DNA of 44,175 bases from an uncultured Bacteroidota bacterium (lineage in GTDB: Bacteria; Bacteroidota; Bacteroidia; Bacteroidales; GWA2-32-17). The position numbers were made by a program, and so were the translations under genes. Within the stretch, counting starts at the first letter, position 1. Every line of letters starts with the position of its first letter. Positions 1-9,742 of the stretch are shown one piece after another. Below the pieces are notes generated by a model that was not told where the DNA came from, searched no databases, and was given only the letters and a program-made list of their open reading frames with translations. The stretch covers positions 1-44,175 of the forward strand of contig CAIQJL010000331.1 in the NCBI GenBank assembly GCA_903872185.1, given 5' to 3'.

Positions 1-24
1 GGTATTAGTGTAAAAAATAAAGAA

Positions 25-1314
25 ATGAAAATTAACCGCAAAAATTACGAATTGTATTTTGTCGATTACCTCGACAATAATCTTTCGCGCGGTGATTTGC
101 TCGAATTTATGGCTTTTTTGGCTGAGAATCCAGATCTTGAAGAAGAATTGAATTTGGTAAAAGAAATTAAACTTAAGCCAGACACAATTTCATTTAATGC
201 TAAAAGCGAACTAAAAAAGACTACCAAAGAAGTTAAAATTACTAAAGAAAAGTTTGAAGAACTTTGTATTGGAAAAATTGAAAATACTTTAAACAATGAA
301 GAAATAATTCTTCTTGAAACTCAAATTAAACTTCATCCAGAACTTGAAAAAGAATTTAAACTTTTTGAACTTACAATACTTAAATCTGATTTATCTATTC
401 TATACTCCGAAAAGGAATCGCTAAAACACATTGAATTAACAACAGAACAAATAAATCAGCTTTGCATAAATAAAATTGAAAATAGGTTAAGCATTGTTGA
501 AGAAAAACAATTTAACAAATTACAAAGTAATAGTGCTGAATTTAAAAAAGAATTCGAATTATTTAATAAAACTATTTTAAAGGCTGATACATCTCTAGTT
601 TTCCCAAATAAATCTTCATTAAAAAGAAGAACCATTACACCTGCAAAAACACTTTTTACCAGAATAATTCCTGCTGCAGCTGCTGTTGCCTTAATAGTAA
701 TGATAGCATTTAATTCAGGATTTTTTGGAAAACAAACACATACTGGTAAAATGTTTGCAAATTCTCATAAACCAAATAATTTAACACTTCCAAAAAAACA
801 AGAAATTATTATTGATAATTCAAATAATAAGCATTTTGCAATAACAAATAAGAAGCAAATAAAAACAAATAACACTATTAAGGCAATTCAATATCAAGAC
901 ACTTTAACTTCAATTGCTCAAAATAATCCAATAGTTATACCTGACACAACACAAAACAAGCAAAATGCTATTGAAAAAACAAATTTAATTAATGCTACAA
1001 AAAACTATACTGCTTCTAATAATAACCCAAGCAAAGAAGATCTTAATAAACCAATGGAAGCAGTTTTTGCTAATTCAAAATATTCACATTTTCGCGATAT
1101 GATTGAAAGTGTTCCTTATGCTTCTATAACTGCCAAAAACTCTGGATTAGCAAGTATTGGAGTTTGGGAAGTGGTTGAAGCTGGTAGTAAAGGATTGGAA
1201 TATTTAACCGGCACACCGGTCTCAGTTGAAAATAAAACAGATAAGAAAAACCATACTAAACATTTCTCATTTAATATTGGCAAAATAGGTTTTTCAAGAA
1301 CAACACATAAATAA
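25..1314 (+). CDS. Anti-sigma-factor-like single-pass membrane protein with three N-terminal repeats
   Basis: ORF of 429 aa. N-terminus NYELYFVDYLDNNLS...NPDLEEEL resembles Bacteroidota anti-sigma/zinc-finger-like N-termini; hydrophobic segment IIPAAAAVALIVMIAF around aa 214-229; followed directly by a TonB-receptor-like gene. Confidence 0.6.
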   Translation: MKINRKNYELYFVDYLDNNLSRGDLLEFMAFLAENPDLEEELNLVKEIKLKPDTISFNAKSELKKTTKEVKITKEKFEELCIGKIENTLNNEEIILLETQIKLHPELEKEFKLFELTILKSDLSILYSEKESLKHIELTTEQINQLCINKIENRLSIVEEKQFNKLQSNSAEFKKEFELFNKTILKADTSLVFPNKSSLKRRTITPAKTLFTRIIPAAAAVALIVMIAFNSGFFGKQTHTGKMFANSHKPNNLTLPKKQEIIIDNSNNKHFAITNKKQIKTNNTIKAIQYQDTLTSIAQNNPIVIPDTTQNKQNAIEKTNLINATKNYTASNNNPSKEDLNKPMEAVFANSKYSHFRDMIESVPYASITAKNSGLASIGVWEVVEAGSKGLEYLTGTPVSVENKTDKKNHTKHFSFNIGKIGFSRTTHK

Positions 1315-1346
1315 TATTACTCTTTATTATTTTTTAAATTAACATT

Positions 1347-3710
1347 ATGAAATTTATTTTTACCATTTTACTTGTAAGCTTATCTTATAGCTATATTTTT
1401 GGGCAAGATAAAATTGAAATCACCGGACAAGTTAAAGATTTTCAAACAAAAGAAGTATTAGAATTTTGTAATATTTCAATATTAAACGCTAAAGACAGTT
1501 TAATAACAGGAACAGTAACAAATAACAAGGGATTCTTTTCTATTTCCTTGGATGGCGGATATTATCGTTTTATCTATAGTTTTATTGGTTACAGCAATGA
1601 TACTTCAGAATTAGTAAGCGTTTCACAAAACAAATTTATTGGAATTATTAAATTAGAACCTAATGTAAATTCACTAAAAGAAGTTTCGGTAACTGAAAAT
1701 TCAAGAGAGAACCAAATTGATAGAGATGTACAGGTAGTTACTGATAAAATGAAATCTGGAGCATCAAATACAAAAGAAGTTTTAGATAAAATGACTGGAG
1801 TAGATTATGACAGATATAATAATTCCATTAAAGTGGATAACGACAACAAAGTTATAATACTGGTTGATGGAATTGAAAAAGATCAGGAATATGTTAAAAA
1901 CCTTTCGCCGGACCGACTTAAAAAAGTGGAAGTAATTCGTGACCCAGGTGGCAGATACGCACTAGAGGGATATTCTGCTGTTATTAACATTATACTTAAA
2001 AAAGATTATCGTGGAACAGAAATATTTTTAAGTGACAGATCAATGGCCGATCCTGATGCAATAAAAAAAGAATATATTCCTGTTCAAAATAATATCTCGG
2101 CTACGGTAAATTATGTATATAACAAAGTTAATATTTATGCAAAATTAAATAATAGCTACAATAATTTTAACTTAAACTCAACTGGTAAAAAAGAATATAA
2201 TAATGGTTTAACAATAGAGCGAAATCCAGTTTCAGATGATGACATGAACACAAAAGTTAAACAATTATACAATTACTACACAATTGGTACAGACTATTAT
2301 ATTAACCCAAAACATACTATAAGCTTTGAAAGCATGCTTATGACACAACCTAAAACAAATAATACATCAGAAGAATTATATAATGTAACATATACAAAGA
2401 ACGATAGCTTAATTGATATTTTTAATACAGAATCTAGAAACAAATCCAATAACTACAATTCTTATAATTCGCTTTTTTATGAAGGTAAATTTAATGAGAA
2501 TAATGTTATTAATTCAAATTTCACTTTCTCCAATTACACTAATAACTACACAAACGAATATAAAGGCACATTTATATCTCCTAGAAACGAAGAAGGAAAA
2601 GATATTAAATACAGTTCAAAATTTTATGTAGAATACTTACATACATTTAAAAATAAAACAAGTATACAAATTGGATATGGAAATACCTCGGAAAATATGA
2701 ACAGTAGTTTTACTGTTGATACCGCATCGAGTAAATTCAAATACACAGATTTCAGACACAAACTTTATTCATATTATTCATTTCAAATAAATAAAAAATT
2801 AAGTGTAAAATTAGGTGGTGCAAGTGAAACAAGCTCCCCAAATTCAAACGGACAAAAGAATTCATATTTAATTTTTCAACCTTATGTAGATATAAAATTC
2901 AATGCATCAAAAATGCTAAATATAAAAGCAAAATATAGAGCAAGCAGCAATTACCCTAACATTAGTCAAACTAACCCATATACTTATTTACTTGACATGG
3001 AAAGCATAAGAACTGGAAACCCAAAATTACGTCCAGAGGTAACCAATAAAATTTCATTACAAACAACAATCCTTCAAGGATTAATAACTATTGAGCCATA
3101 TTATCATTTTTCAAATAATTATATTACAGAAATTGGAATATTAAGGCCTGATAATATTTTTGAATACAACTATAGTAATGCAGGATATTATAAAAACTAT
3201 GGCGTTGAATCAAGTTTTACTATTCCATTCAGTAAAAGCCTAACTCTTCAATCAAGTTTCGATTTCTTTAATAGTAGTATTAATTATAGTAATAAAACAA
3301 ATAATATAAATGACTGGTCAATGTCTAGTCAGTTTATATATCAAAATCAGAAACACAAAACTGTAACAGGAGTTCAATATCAGAATAACATGCGAAAATA
3401 CATAACCGCACAAGGCTATAATAAAGGCGATAACGATTTCTGGATATTATTTGTTCAACAACCATTTTTTAAAGAAAAACTTAGTGTAATGTTATTATAC
3501 TTTACTCCTATCACCTGGGGTGTTGACTTTAATCAGGGAAGTTATATTAAAACCGATACTTACACTGAGAACAAATGGAATAATATCGACTTATTGAAAA
3601 ACATGCTTATGCTAGAAGTAAGTTATCGTTTTAATAAAGGTAAAACTATAAACAAAAAACAAAAAGAAGTTGAGAAGATTAACGAAAAAAGCTCAAAAGG
3701 TTTGTTCTAA
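1347..3710 (+). CDS. Outer membrane beta-barrel / TonB-dependent receptor-like protein with N-terminal CarboxypepD_reg-like domain
   Basis: Signal peptide; ITGQVKDFQTKEVLEFCNISILNAKDSLITGTVTNNKGFFSI (carboxypeptidase regulatory-like); plug-like ILVDGIEKDQEYVKNLSPDRLKKVEVIRDPGGRYALEGYSAVINIILKK; C-terminal barrel. Confidence 0.85.
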   Translation: MKFIFTILLVSLSYSYIFGQDKIEITGQVKDFQTKEVLEFCNISILNAKDSLITGTVTNNKGFFSISLDGGYYRFIYSFIGYSNDTSELVSVSQNKFIGIIKLEPNVNSLKEVSVTENSRENQIDRDVQVVTDKMKSGASNTKEVLDKMTGVDYDRYNNSIKVDNDNKVIILVDGIEKDQEYVKNLSPDRLKKVEVIRDPGGRYALEGYSAVINIILKKDYRGTEIFLSDRSMADPDAIKKEYIPVQNNISATVNYVYNKVNIYAKLNNSYNNFNLNSTGKKEYNNGLTIERNPVSDDDMNTKVKQLYNYYTIGTDYYINPKHTISFESMLMTQPKTNNTSEELYNVTYTKNDSLIDIFNTESRNKSNNYNSYNSLFYEGKFNENNVINSNFTFSNYTNNYTNEYKGTFISPRNEEGKDIKYSSKFYVEYLHTFKNKTSIQIGYGNTSENMNSSFTVDTASSKFKYTDFRHKLYSYYSFQINKKLSVKLGGASETSSPNSNGQKNSYLIFQPYVDIKFNASKMLNIKAKYRASSNYPNISQTNPYTYLLDMESIRTGNPKLRPEVTNKISLQTTILQGLITIEPYYHFSNNYITEIGILRPDNIFEYNYSNAGYYKNYGVESSFTIPFSKSLTLQSSFDFFNSSINYSNKTNNINDWSMSSQFIYQNQKHKTVTGVQYQNNMRKYITAQGYNKGDNDFWILFVQQPFFKEKLSVMLLYFTPITWGVDFNQGSYIKTDTYTENKWNNIDLLKNMLMLEVSYRFNKGKTINKKQKEVEKINEKSSKGLF

Positions 3711-3740
3711 AGAATAATTTTTAATCGTTATTATTTCATT

Positions 3741-3776
3741 ATTAATGCAGAAAGCAAAATTGTTTTCTGCATTAAT
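3741..3776 (+). terminator. Hairpin downstream of the TonB-receptor-like gene, putative terminator
   Basis: ATTAATGCAGAAA (3741-3753) is the exact reverse complement of TTTCTGCATTAAT (3764-3776); AT-rich tail follows. Confidence 0.5.
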
Positions 3777-3909
3777 TTTATAATTAAACCCGTTTATTGA
3801 AGCTTTTTTGCCATTCATTGAAAAAAACTTTGATTTCACTGTAACTTTTCAAAACACCAATCCGTCATATGACAAAATTAAACACTAGAAAAATTTAAAA
3901 TAAACGAAT

Positions 3910-4740
3910 ATGAAAAAGCTTACAGTAATTTTAGCAGCAATCTTTTTAGCAACATCACTTATTGCTCAAGAGAAAAAAGACACCACCACTTTTAGAATGG
4001 GTAAAAACACTATCATTATTATTTCGGATAAAGACGATTTAGTAAAAATTGAAAATAAAGATACTACAGAAACTTCTGATGAAGATGATAATGATTCATT
4101 AAAAAAAAGCAGATTTAATGGACATTGGGCTGGAGTTGATATTGGGTTAAATGGATTTTTAAATAGAGACAATTCATTCTCACTTAACAGTAGCGACCAG
4201 TTTCTAAATTTAAATCAGGCAAAATCATGGAGTTTAAGTATCAATTTTGCTGAATTTAATATTGGCTTATTTAAAAAATATGTGGGTATTGTTACAGGAG
4301 CAGGTCTACAATTTAACAATTATCGTTTCGATAAGAATATTACTCTAATTGGCGACTCAGCAAAACTAACATATAATACAGATACAGTTTTAAAATTTCG
4401 AAAAAATAAAATGGTTGTTGCTAACTTAAATATTCCTTTGTTACTAGAATTTCAGATTCCAGTAAACGAAGGTCACAACAACGTACATTTCGCAGCCGGA
4501 ATTATTGGAGGTCTAAGAATTGGAACTCATACAAAACAAGTTTTCGACATAAATGGAAATGAGAATAAAGACAAACAACGCGAAGACTTTCATTTAATGC
4601 CAATAACCTATGCATTAACAGGACGCGTTGGCTACAATGGCATTAGTGTATTTGCGAACTATAATTTATCGTCCCTCCTCAAGAGTAATGAAGGCCCAGA
4701 AGTGTACCCATGGTCGGCAGGACTTTCTTTCTCTTTCTAA
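3910..4740 (+). CDS. Secreted/outer membrane beta-barrel (PorT-like) hypothetical protein
   Basis: Signal peptide MKKLTVILAAIFLATSLIAQ; C-terminal alternating beta-strand pattern ending in GLSFSF. Confidence 0.6.
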   Translation: MKKLTVILAAIFLATSLIAQEKKDTTTFRMGKNTIIIISDKDDLVKIENKDTTETSDEDDNDSLKKSRFNGHWAGVDIGLNGFLNRDNSFSLNSSDQFLNLNQAKSWSLSINFAEFNIGLFKKYVGIVTGAGLQFNNYRFDKNITLIGDSAKLTYNTDTVLKFRKNKMVVANLNIPLLLEFQIPVNEGHNNVHFAAGIIGGLRIGTHTKQVFDINGNENKDKQREDFHLMPITYALTGRVGYNGISVFANYNLSSLLKSNEGPEVYPWSAGLSFSF

Positions 4741-4766
4741 TATACAAACACTTTTAACGAGAAGAG

Positions 4767-4796
4767 CCGTCGGTAGTAATATCGACGGTTTTTTTA
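4767..4796 (+). terminator. Rho-independent terminator
   Basis: CCGTCGGTA-GTAA-TATCGACGG stem (one G.U pair, GNRA-type loop) followed by a T run, 26 bp after the stop codon. Confidence 0.75.
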
Positions 4797-4957
4797 TTTC
4801 TATACCTAACAGATTTTGGTGACCTGTTAGAATATTCGACCCCCTTTTTTCTTTATTCATCGTAAAATTGTTAACACATAAAGATTAGAGCTTTCCATAC
4901 TTTAAATCTGTCTATAAGTTTGACCAAATAAATTAAATCACTAAAAAAGTTACAATT

Positions 4958-5701
4958 ATGGAAACAACAACTTATTTTTGTTCAAAACAAAAACGCATGA
5001 AAAAGATTATTATCGGGTTTATAGTTTTATCTGCTGGATTATTATTACTTGGATTTAATACCGGCATACTCGACCCTGCTTATAAACATTTAATATTCTC
5101 GTGGCCTATATTATTAATTGCACTTGGAATTGCAAATTTCTTTGATCGTTCATCATTTTGGGCAGGAGTTATTTTAACCTCAATTGGAACTTTCTTTTTT
5201 CTTCCTCGATTAATAGAATTCCATTTTAATTTTATTCATCTATTCTGGCCCTCTTTGCTTATTATGGTTGGTGTAGTAATGATTTTGAAACGTGTATTCT
5301 TTAAATCTTTTTCTCATCATCACGGACATATAAAATATGGAAGTAAAATAGAAGATGGTATAATTGACGAATCAAATATATTTGGGAGTAGTAACAGAAT
5401 TATTCAGCCATGCAATTTTAAGGGTGGAAAAATTTCTAATGTATTTGCTGGTTCAAAAATTGATTTAACAAAAACTACTTTATCCGATCAGGAAAACTAC
5501 CTTGATATTTCCTGTGTATTTGGAGGTGTTGAAATAATTGTTCCTTCAAACTGGAAAGTTCAGATTCAGGTATCATCAATAATGGGTGCTTTTTCAGATA
5601 AAAGATTTGTAAATAGTAATCAGATAATTGATAATAGCAAAACATTAATAATTAAAGGAAGCGTTGTTTTTGGCGGTGGAGAAATAAAGTCATTTAATTA
5701 A
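4958..5701 (+). CDS. LiaF/YvqF-like membrane protein
   Basis: Hydrophobic N-terminal half (LLLLGFNTGILDPAYKHLIFSWPILLIALGIANFF) and C-terminal VFGGVEIIVPSNWKVQIQVSSIMGAF pattern typical of LiaF-like proteins. An alternative start is ATG at 4997. Confidence 0.7.
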   Translation: METTTYFCSKQKRMKKIIIGFIVLSAGLLLLGFNTGILDPAYKHLIFSWPILLIALGIANFFDRSSFWAGVILTSIGTFFFLPRLIEFHFNFIHLFWPSLLIMVGVVMILKRVFFKSFSHHHGHIKYGSKIEDGIIDESNIFGSSNRIIQPCNFKGGKISNVFAGSKIDLTKTTLSDQENYLDISCVFGGVEIIVPSNWKVQIQVSSIMGAFSDKRFVNSNQIIDNSKTLIIKGSVVFGGGEIKSFN

Positions 5702-5707
5702 TCGCAA

Positions 5708-6760
5708 ATGAATCACCCTTTTTTTAAAAGTCTTCAACATTTATTAATATATGCAGGTGCATGGATAACGGTAACAGTTATTCATGCAGCTGTTTTATTG
5801 TTTTTTTATGATATCTCAATTACTTTTTCTTTAATTGATGCAATACTTTTCAATACATTATTTGCTCTTTTTGGGTTATCATTATGGTATATTGTTGCGC
5901 ATTCACGCTTTAATAAATCGCCAATATTAAACGGATTTATTACACACATTACTTCCGTTACATTACTTTTGTTAATTTGGATTTCGCTAGGTGATTTAAT
6001 ACTGTCATTCTTTTCGGAAAATAATTTACAATACTATAAATTTCACTCTACAGCACTACCATGGAGAATAATCAGCGGAATTTTTTATTACTCTATTCTT
6101 ATACTTATTTATTATATTATTAATTATTATAACGACTTGCAGGAACGTTCAATTCGCGAGACACGTTTAAATGAAATAATACGCACTACAGAATTAGATC
6201 TTTTAAAATCTCAGATTAATCCTCATTTTTTATTCAATTCATTAAATTCTATTAGTTCTTTAACTATTACAAATCCTGCTAAAGCACAGGAAATGATTAT
6301 AAAATTATCAGACTTTTTAAGATACTCTATTTCGCAAGATTCAAGTAGTTTAGTTTCACTAAAAGAAGAAATTGAAAATGCCAAACGATATTTGGAAATT
6401 GAACAAATAAGATTTGGCAACAAATTACAACTTGAATTCAATATTTCCGAATTTTGCTTTGAAAAATTAGTTCCTGCTATGATTTTACAACCTCTTTTTG
6501 AAAATGCAGTAAAACACGGTGTTTATGAAAGTACCGAAGAAGTTTATATTAAAACAAATTGTCATTCAGAAAAAGGATCACTTAAAATTACTATTACTAA
6601 TAATTTCGATCCAGAAGCTAAAACAAAGCAAGGAACCGGGTTGGGAATTAAAAACATAAGTGAAAGGCTAAAACTAATGTATCAACAAAATATATTATTA
6701 AATTATGAAAAAGAAAATAACTTATTTACCATTGAATTAGCGATTCCTCAAAACTCATAA
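5708..6760 (+). CDS. LytS/YehU-family sensor histidine kinase
   Basis: Four hydrophobic segments; LKSQINPHFLFNSLNSISSL His_kinase motif; C-terminal ATPase motif GTGLGIKNISERL. Confidence 0.9.
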   Translation: MNHPFFKSLQHLLIYAGAWITVTVIHAAVLLFFYDISITFSLIDAILFNTLFALFGLSLWYIVAHSRFNKSPILNGFITHITSVTLLLLIWISLGDLILSFFSENNLQYYKFHSTALPWRIISGIFYYSILILIYYIINYYNDLQERSIRETRLNEIIRTTELDLLKSQINPHFLFNSLNSISSLTITNPAKAQEMIIKLSDFLRYSISQDSSSLVSLKEEIENAKRYLEIEQIRFGNKLQLEFNISEFCFEKLVPAMILQPLFENAVKHGVYESTEEVYIKTNCHSEKGSLKITITNNFDPEAKTKQGTGLGIKNISERLKLMYQQNILLNYEKENNLFTIELAIPQNS

Positions 6761-6761
6761 T

Positions 6762-7511
6762 ATGGAAATAAAAGCTATTATAATAGAAGATGAAAAACCG
6801 GCAACCGAGCTATTGTGGCATTACTTAAAGTTGTTTCCACAAATTTCAATATCGGGAACTTTTTCTGATGGTTTTAGCGGACTAAAAGCAATAAACGAAC
6901 TTAAACCACAGTTAGTTTTTCTTGATATTCAAATGCCAAAACTTACAGGGCTTGAGGTTTTAGAATTACTCGAACATAAACCCGCAATAATTTTCACAAC
7001 TGCCTTTGATCAATATGCTGTTAAAGCTTTTGAAGCAAGTGCCATTGATTATTTACTTAAGCCTTTTAGTTCCGATCGTTTTGCAATTGCAGTAAATAAA
7101 GCACTTGAAAAAATTTCACAAAACCATAACAATCAACCAATTATTAATTCTGCAATAAATGTTTTGGAACCAAGCAATAGTAAAATGGAGAGAATTGCAG
7201 TTCGTTCTGGTTCAAAAATTCAGGTTATTCCGGTTGAAGATATCTTGTATTTTGAAGCTGATGGCGATTATGTAAAAATGCATACAAAAGCTGGAAATTT
7301 TCTGAAAGAAAAAACAATGAAATATTTTGAAACTCATCTTGACTCTTTAAAATTCATTAGAATTCACAGAACATATATTTTAAACATAGAAACAATATTA
7401 CGAGTAGAATATTATGACAAAGAGAATCATGTTGCTGTTCTAAATAATAATGAAAAGCTTAAAATTAGCAGTTCAGGGTACAAACTTCTTAAAAATGCAA
7501 TTAATCTTTAA
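6762..7511 (+). CDS. LytTR-family response regulator
   Basis: Receiver IIIEDEKPA...LVFLDIQMPKLTGLEVL...LLKPF and C-terminal LytTR ILYFEADGDYVKMHT...FIRIHRTYILNI; 1-bp gap to the LytS-like gene. Confidence 0.93.
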   Translation: MEIKAIIIEDEKPATELLWHYLKLFPQISISGTFSDGFSGLKAINELKPQLVFLDIQMPKLTGLEVLELLEHKPAIIFTTAFDQYAVKAFEASAIDYLLKPFSSDRFAIAVNKALEKISQNHNNQPIINSAINVLEPSNSKMERIAVRSGSKIQVIPVEDILYFEADGDYVKMHTKAGNFLKEKTMKYFETHLDSLKFIRIHRTYILNIETILRVEYYDKENHVAVLNNNEKLKISSSGYKLLKNAINL

Positions 7512-7522
7512 ACTAAAATATT

Positions 7523-7825
7523 ATGCTACGTCATATAATAATGTTCAAACTAAAAGAGTCTGCAAATAAAATAGAACATCTAAAAGCAGCAGAAGTTATA
7601 AAATCAAAACTTGAGGATTTAAAACTACAAATACCGGAAATAAAAACGTTAGAAGTTGGTATAAACGTTATTGAAGTTTCATGGGCATTTGATTTAGTTT
7701 TAACAATTGATTTTGAAAACCTAGCTGATTTTGAAATTTACAAAATTCATCCTGCACACCAAGCATTTATTGAATTTAATAAACAATATTCCTCTGCAAA
7801 AGCTGCAGTAGATTATATTGTTTAA
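7523..7825 (+). CDS. Dabb (stress-responsive A/B barrel) family protein
   Basis: MLRHIIMFKLKESA...LEVGINV...HPAHQAFIEF is typical of Dabb proteins. Confidence 0.85.
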   Translation: MLRHIIMFKLKESANKIEHLKAAEVIKSKLEDLKLQIPEIKTLEVGINVIEVSWAFDLVLTIDFENLADFEIYKIHPAHQAFIEFNKQYSSAKAAVDYIV

Positions 7826-7835
7826 TTTACTATTT

Positions 7836-7870
7836 TTAAATCCTAATTCGTAAATCCTAAATCTTAAATC
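7836..7870. repeat. Short tandem repeat, about 14-bp period
   Basis: TAAATCCTAA at 7836-7845 and 7850-7859, then TAAATCG at 7864-7870. Confidence 0.6.
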
Positions 7871-7875
7871 GAATC

Positions 7876-8850
7876 ATGCTTTATCCCTTAAAATTCACTC
7901 CTATATATAAAGATAAAATATGGGGTGGTAACAAATTAAAAACTATTTTAAATAAAGATTATGGCACAATACCAAATTGTGGTGAGTCATGGGAAATCTC
8001 AGGTGTAGATGGTGATGAATCAATTGTTTCAAATGGCTTTCTTGAAGGCAATACTTTAGCAGAAATTACTGAAATTTATATGGCCGATTTATTAGGCGAA
8101 AAAGTTTACGATAAATATGGAATTGAATTTCCACTTTTGATAAAATTAATTGATGCAACAGATATACTATCAATTCAAGTACATCCTGATGACGAACTTG
8201 CAAAAGAAAGACATAGCGCTTTTGGTAAAACAGAAATGTGGTATGTTTTACAGGCAGATAAAGGATCTGAACTGATTTCAGGTTTTAATAAAACAATTGA
8301 CAAAGAAATTTATTTAAAACATCTCGAAAATAAAACTTTAAAAAATATTTTAAATGTTGAAAAAGTAAAATCCGGTGATGTGTTTTTTATACCTGCAGGA
8401 AGAGTTCATGCAATTGGTGCAGGAATATTGTTAGCAGAAATTCAGCAAACTTCAGATGTTACTTATAGAATTTACGATTGGGACCGACTTGATGATAAAG
8501 GACAACCACGCGAATTACATACCGAACTTGCTTTAGATGCGTTAGACTTTGAGCAATGTAAAAACCCACGCCAAAATTATTCTTTACAAAAAAATAATGT
8601 TGCAAATATTATCGAATGCGAGTATTTTACTACTAACATTATTGAACTAGATAAACTTTTACAAAAAGATTATGCTCTTATAGATTCTTTTGTTATATAT
8701 TTATGTGTAGAAGGAAATGTTTCTATTATTTATGATAACAACAAAACAGAAACTTTAAAAGCTGGTGAAACAATATTAATTCCTGCGGAATTAAAAGAGA
8801 TTACATTAATGCCAAAAGAGAATTCGAAAATTTTGGAAGTGTATTTATAA
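7876..8850 (+). CDS. manA: Class I mannose-6-phosphate isomerase
   Basis: MLYPLKFTPIYKDKIWGG...GESWEISG...SIQVHPDDELA...FIPAGRVHAIGAGILLAEIQQTSDVTYRIYDWDR. Confidence 0.93.
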   Translation: MLYPLKFTPIYKDKIWGGNKLKTILNKDYGTIPNCGESWEISGVDGDESIVSNGFLEGNTLAEITEIYMADLLGEKVYDKYGIEFPLLIKLIDATDILSIQVHPDDELAKERHSAFGKTEMWYVLQADKGSELISGFNKTIDKEIYLKHLENKTLKNILNVEKVKSGDVFFIPAGRVHAIGAGILLAEIQQTSDVTYRIYDWDRLDDKGQPRELHTELALDALDFEQCKNPRQNYSLQKNNVANIIECEYFTTNIIELDKLLQKDYALIDSFVIYLCVEGNVSIIYDNNKTETLKAGETILIPAELKEITLMPKENSKILEVYL

Positions 8851-8858
8851 GCTTTTTT

Positions 8859-9653
8859 ATGCGCCAGAATAAAATTTTTCTTTCGTTCATTATTATCCTC
8901 GTTTTATATGCTTCACGAAAAACCGCATATTTTTATGCGTACATTATATTTGGAGCTGAAAATTACAAAAACCTAGACGAAACAATTAAAACCATTATTA
9001 TTCAAACAACAGGATTACTTCTGCCTGTATTAATGGTTGCTGTTTTTAATCGCTTTTCATTTAAAAAAATCATGAGCGATTTTGGATTAGCTAATGGATT
9101 TAAGGAAGGATTGTTATATGCAGCAATTTTTGTCTTACCAATGTTTATTGGGAACTTAATTTTTTCTCCTATACGTTCAAACATTCAATATTCAGATGTT
9201 TATTCTTTATCTATCTGGCCTGGTTTTAACGAAGAATTAATTTTTAGAGGTATACTAATAGGTCAGCTTATTAAAAGGGCTGGCTGGGGATTTATTCCTG
9301 CATCATTATTATCTTCATTTTATTTTGCTAGCGGACATTTGTATCAATCACATGATATTTTAAGTGCTATTCAAATATTTTTAGTTACTGCAAGCGCAGG
9401 AGTGGGTTTTGCACTATGTTTTATTGAATGGTCATGGAATTTATGGCTACCCATGTTTTTGCATATATTAATGAACCTTCATACAGTTTTTTTTGATACA
9501 GGCAATAACGCTGCATTAAATTTAACTGGTAATATTTTCAGATTTACTACAATTGCCTTTGCAATATTTTTTACAATTAGAAGAATTAAAAATAAAGGAT
9601 CCTTTATTAAAGGAAAACTATGGATAAACAAATCTGTTACAAATTCAGAATAA
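8859..9653 (+). CDS. CPBP-family intramembrane metalloprotease-like protein
   Basis: Polytopic; FNEELIFRGILIGQL (EExxxR motif) and later SFYFASGHL and LWLPMFLHILMN His motifs. Confidence 0.85.
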   Translation: MRQNKIFLSFIIILVLYASRKTAYFYAYIIFGAENYKNLDETIKTIIIQTTGLLLPVLMVAVFNRFSFKKIMSDFGLANGFKEGLLYAAIFVLPMFIGNLIFSPIRSNIQYSDVYSLSIWPGFNEELIFRGILIGQLIKRAGWGFIPASLLSSFYFASGHLYQSHDILSAIQIFLVTASAGVGFALCFIEWSWNLWLPMFLHILMNLHTVFFDTGNNAALNLTGNIFRFTTIAFAIFFTIRRIKNKGSFIKGKLWINKSVTNSE

Positions 9654-9742
9654 TATTTGTCCAACTTTATTTTTTGCATTCCCTTTAAAAATGCGTTAAT
9701 TTGTATCTTCCTAAATTATAAGGAAAATCAATTTTTTAAATT

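Noticed and set aside
2-16. 15-mer GTATTAGTGTAAAAA upstream of the 25-1314 gene also occurs on the minus strand upstream of the CocE gene (about 37649-37663)
   Set aside because: With this window length and AT bias a few chance 15-mer matches are expected; two sites at different distances from their ATGs do not establish a shared regulator.
66-296. Antisense ORF of 76 aa
   Set aside because: Lies fully inside a well-supported plus-strand gene; no signal of an independent protein.
2413-2631. Plus-strand ORF of 72 aa in another frame of the beta-barrel gene
   Set aside because: Shadow ORF within an intact 787-aa coding region; no frameshift needed.
4628-4860. Small ORFs on both strands (4628-4822 +, 4666-4860 -) over the end of the barrel gene
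   Set aside because: They span the stop codon and terminator hairpin and show no protein-like composition.
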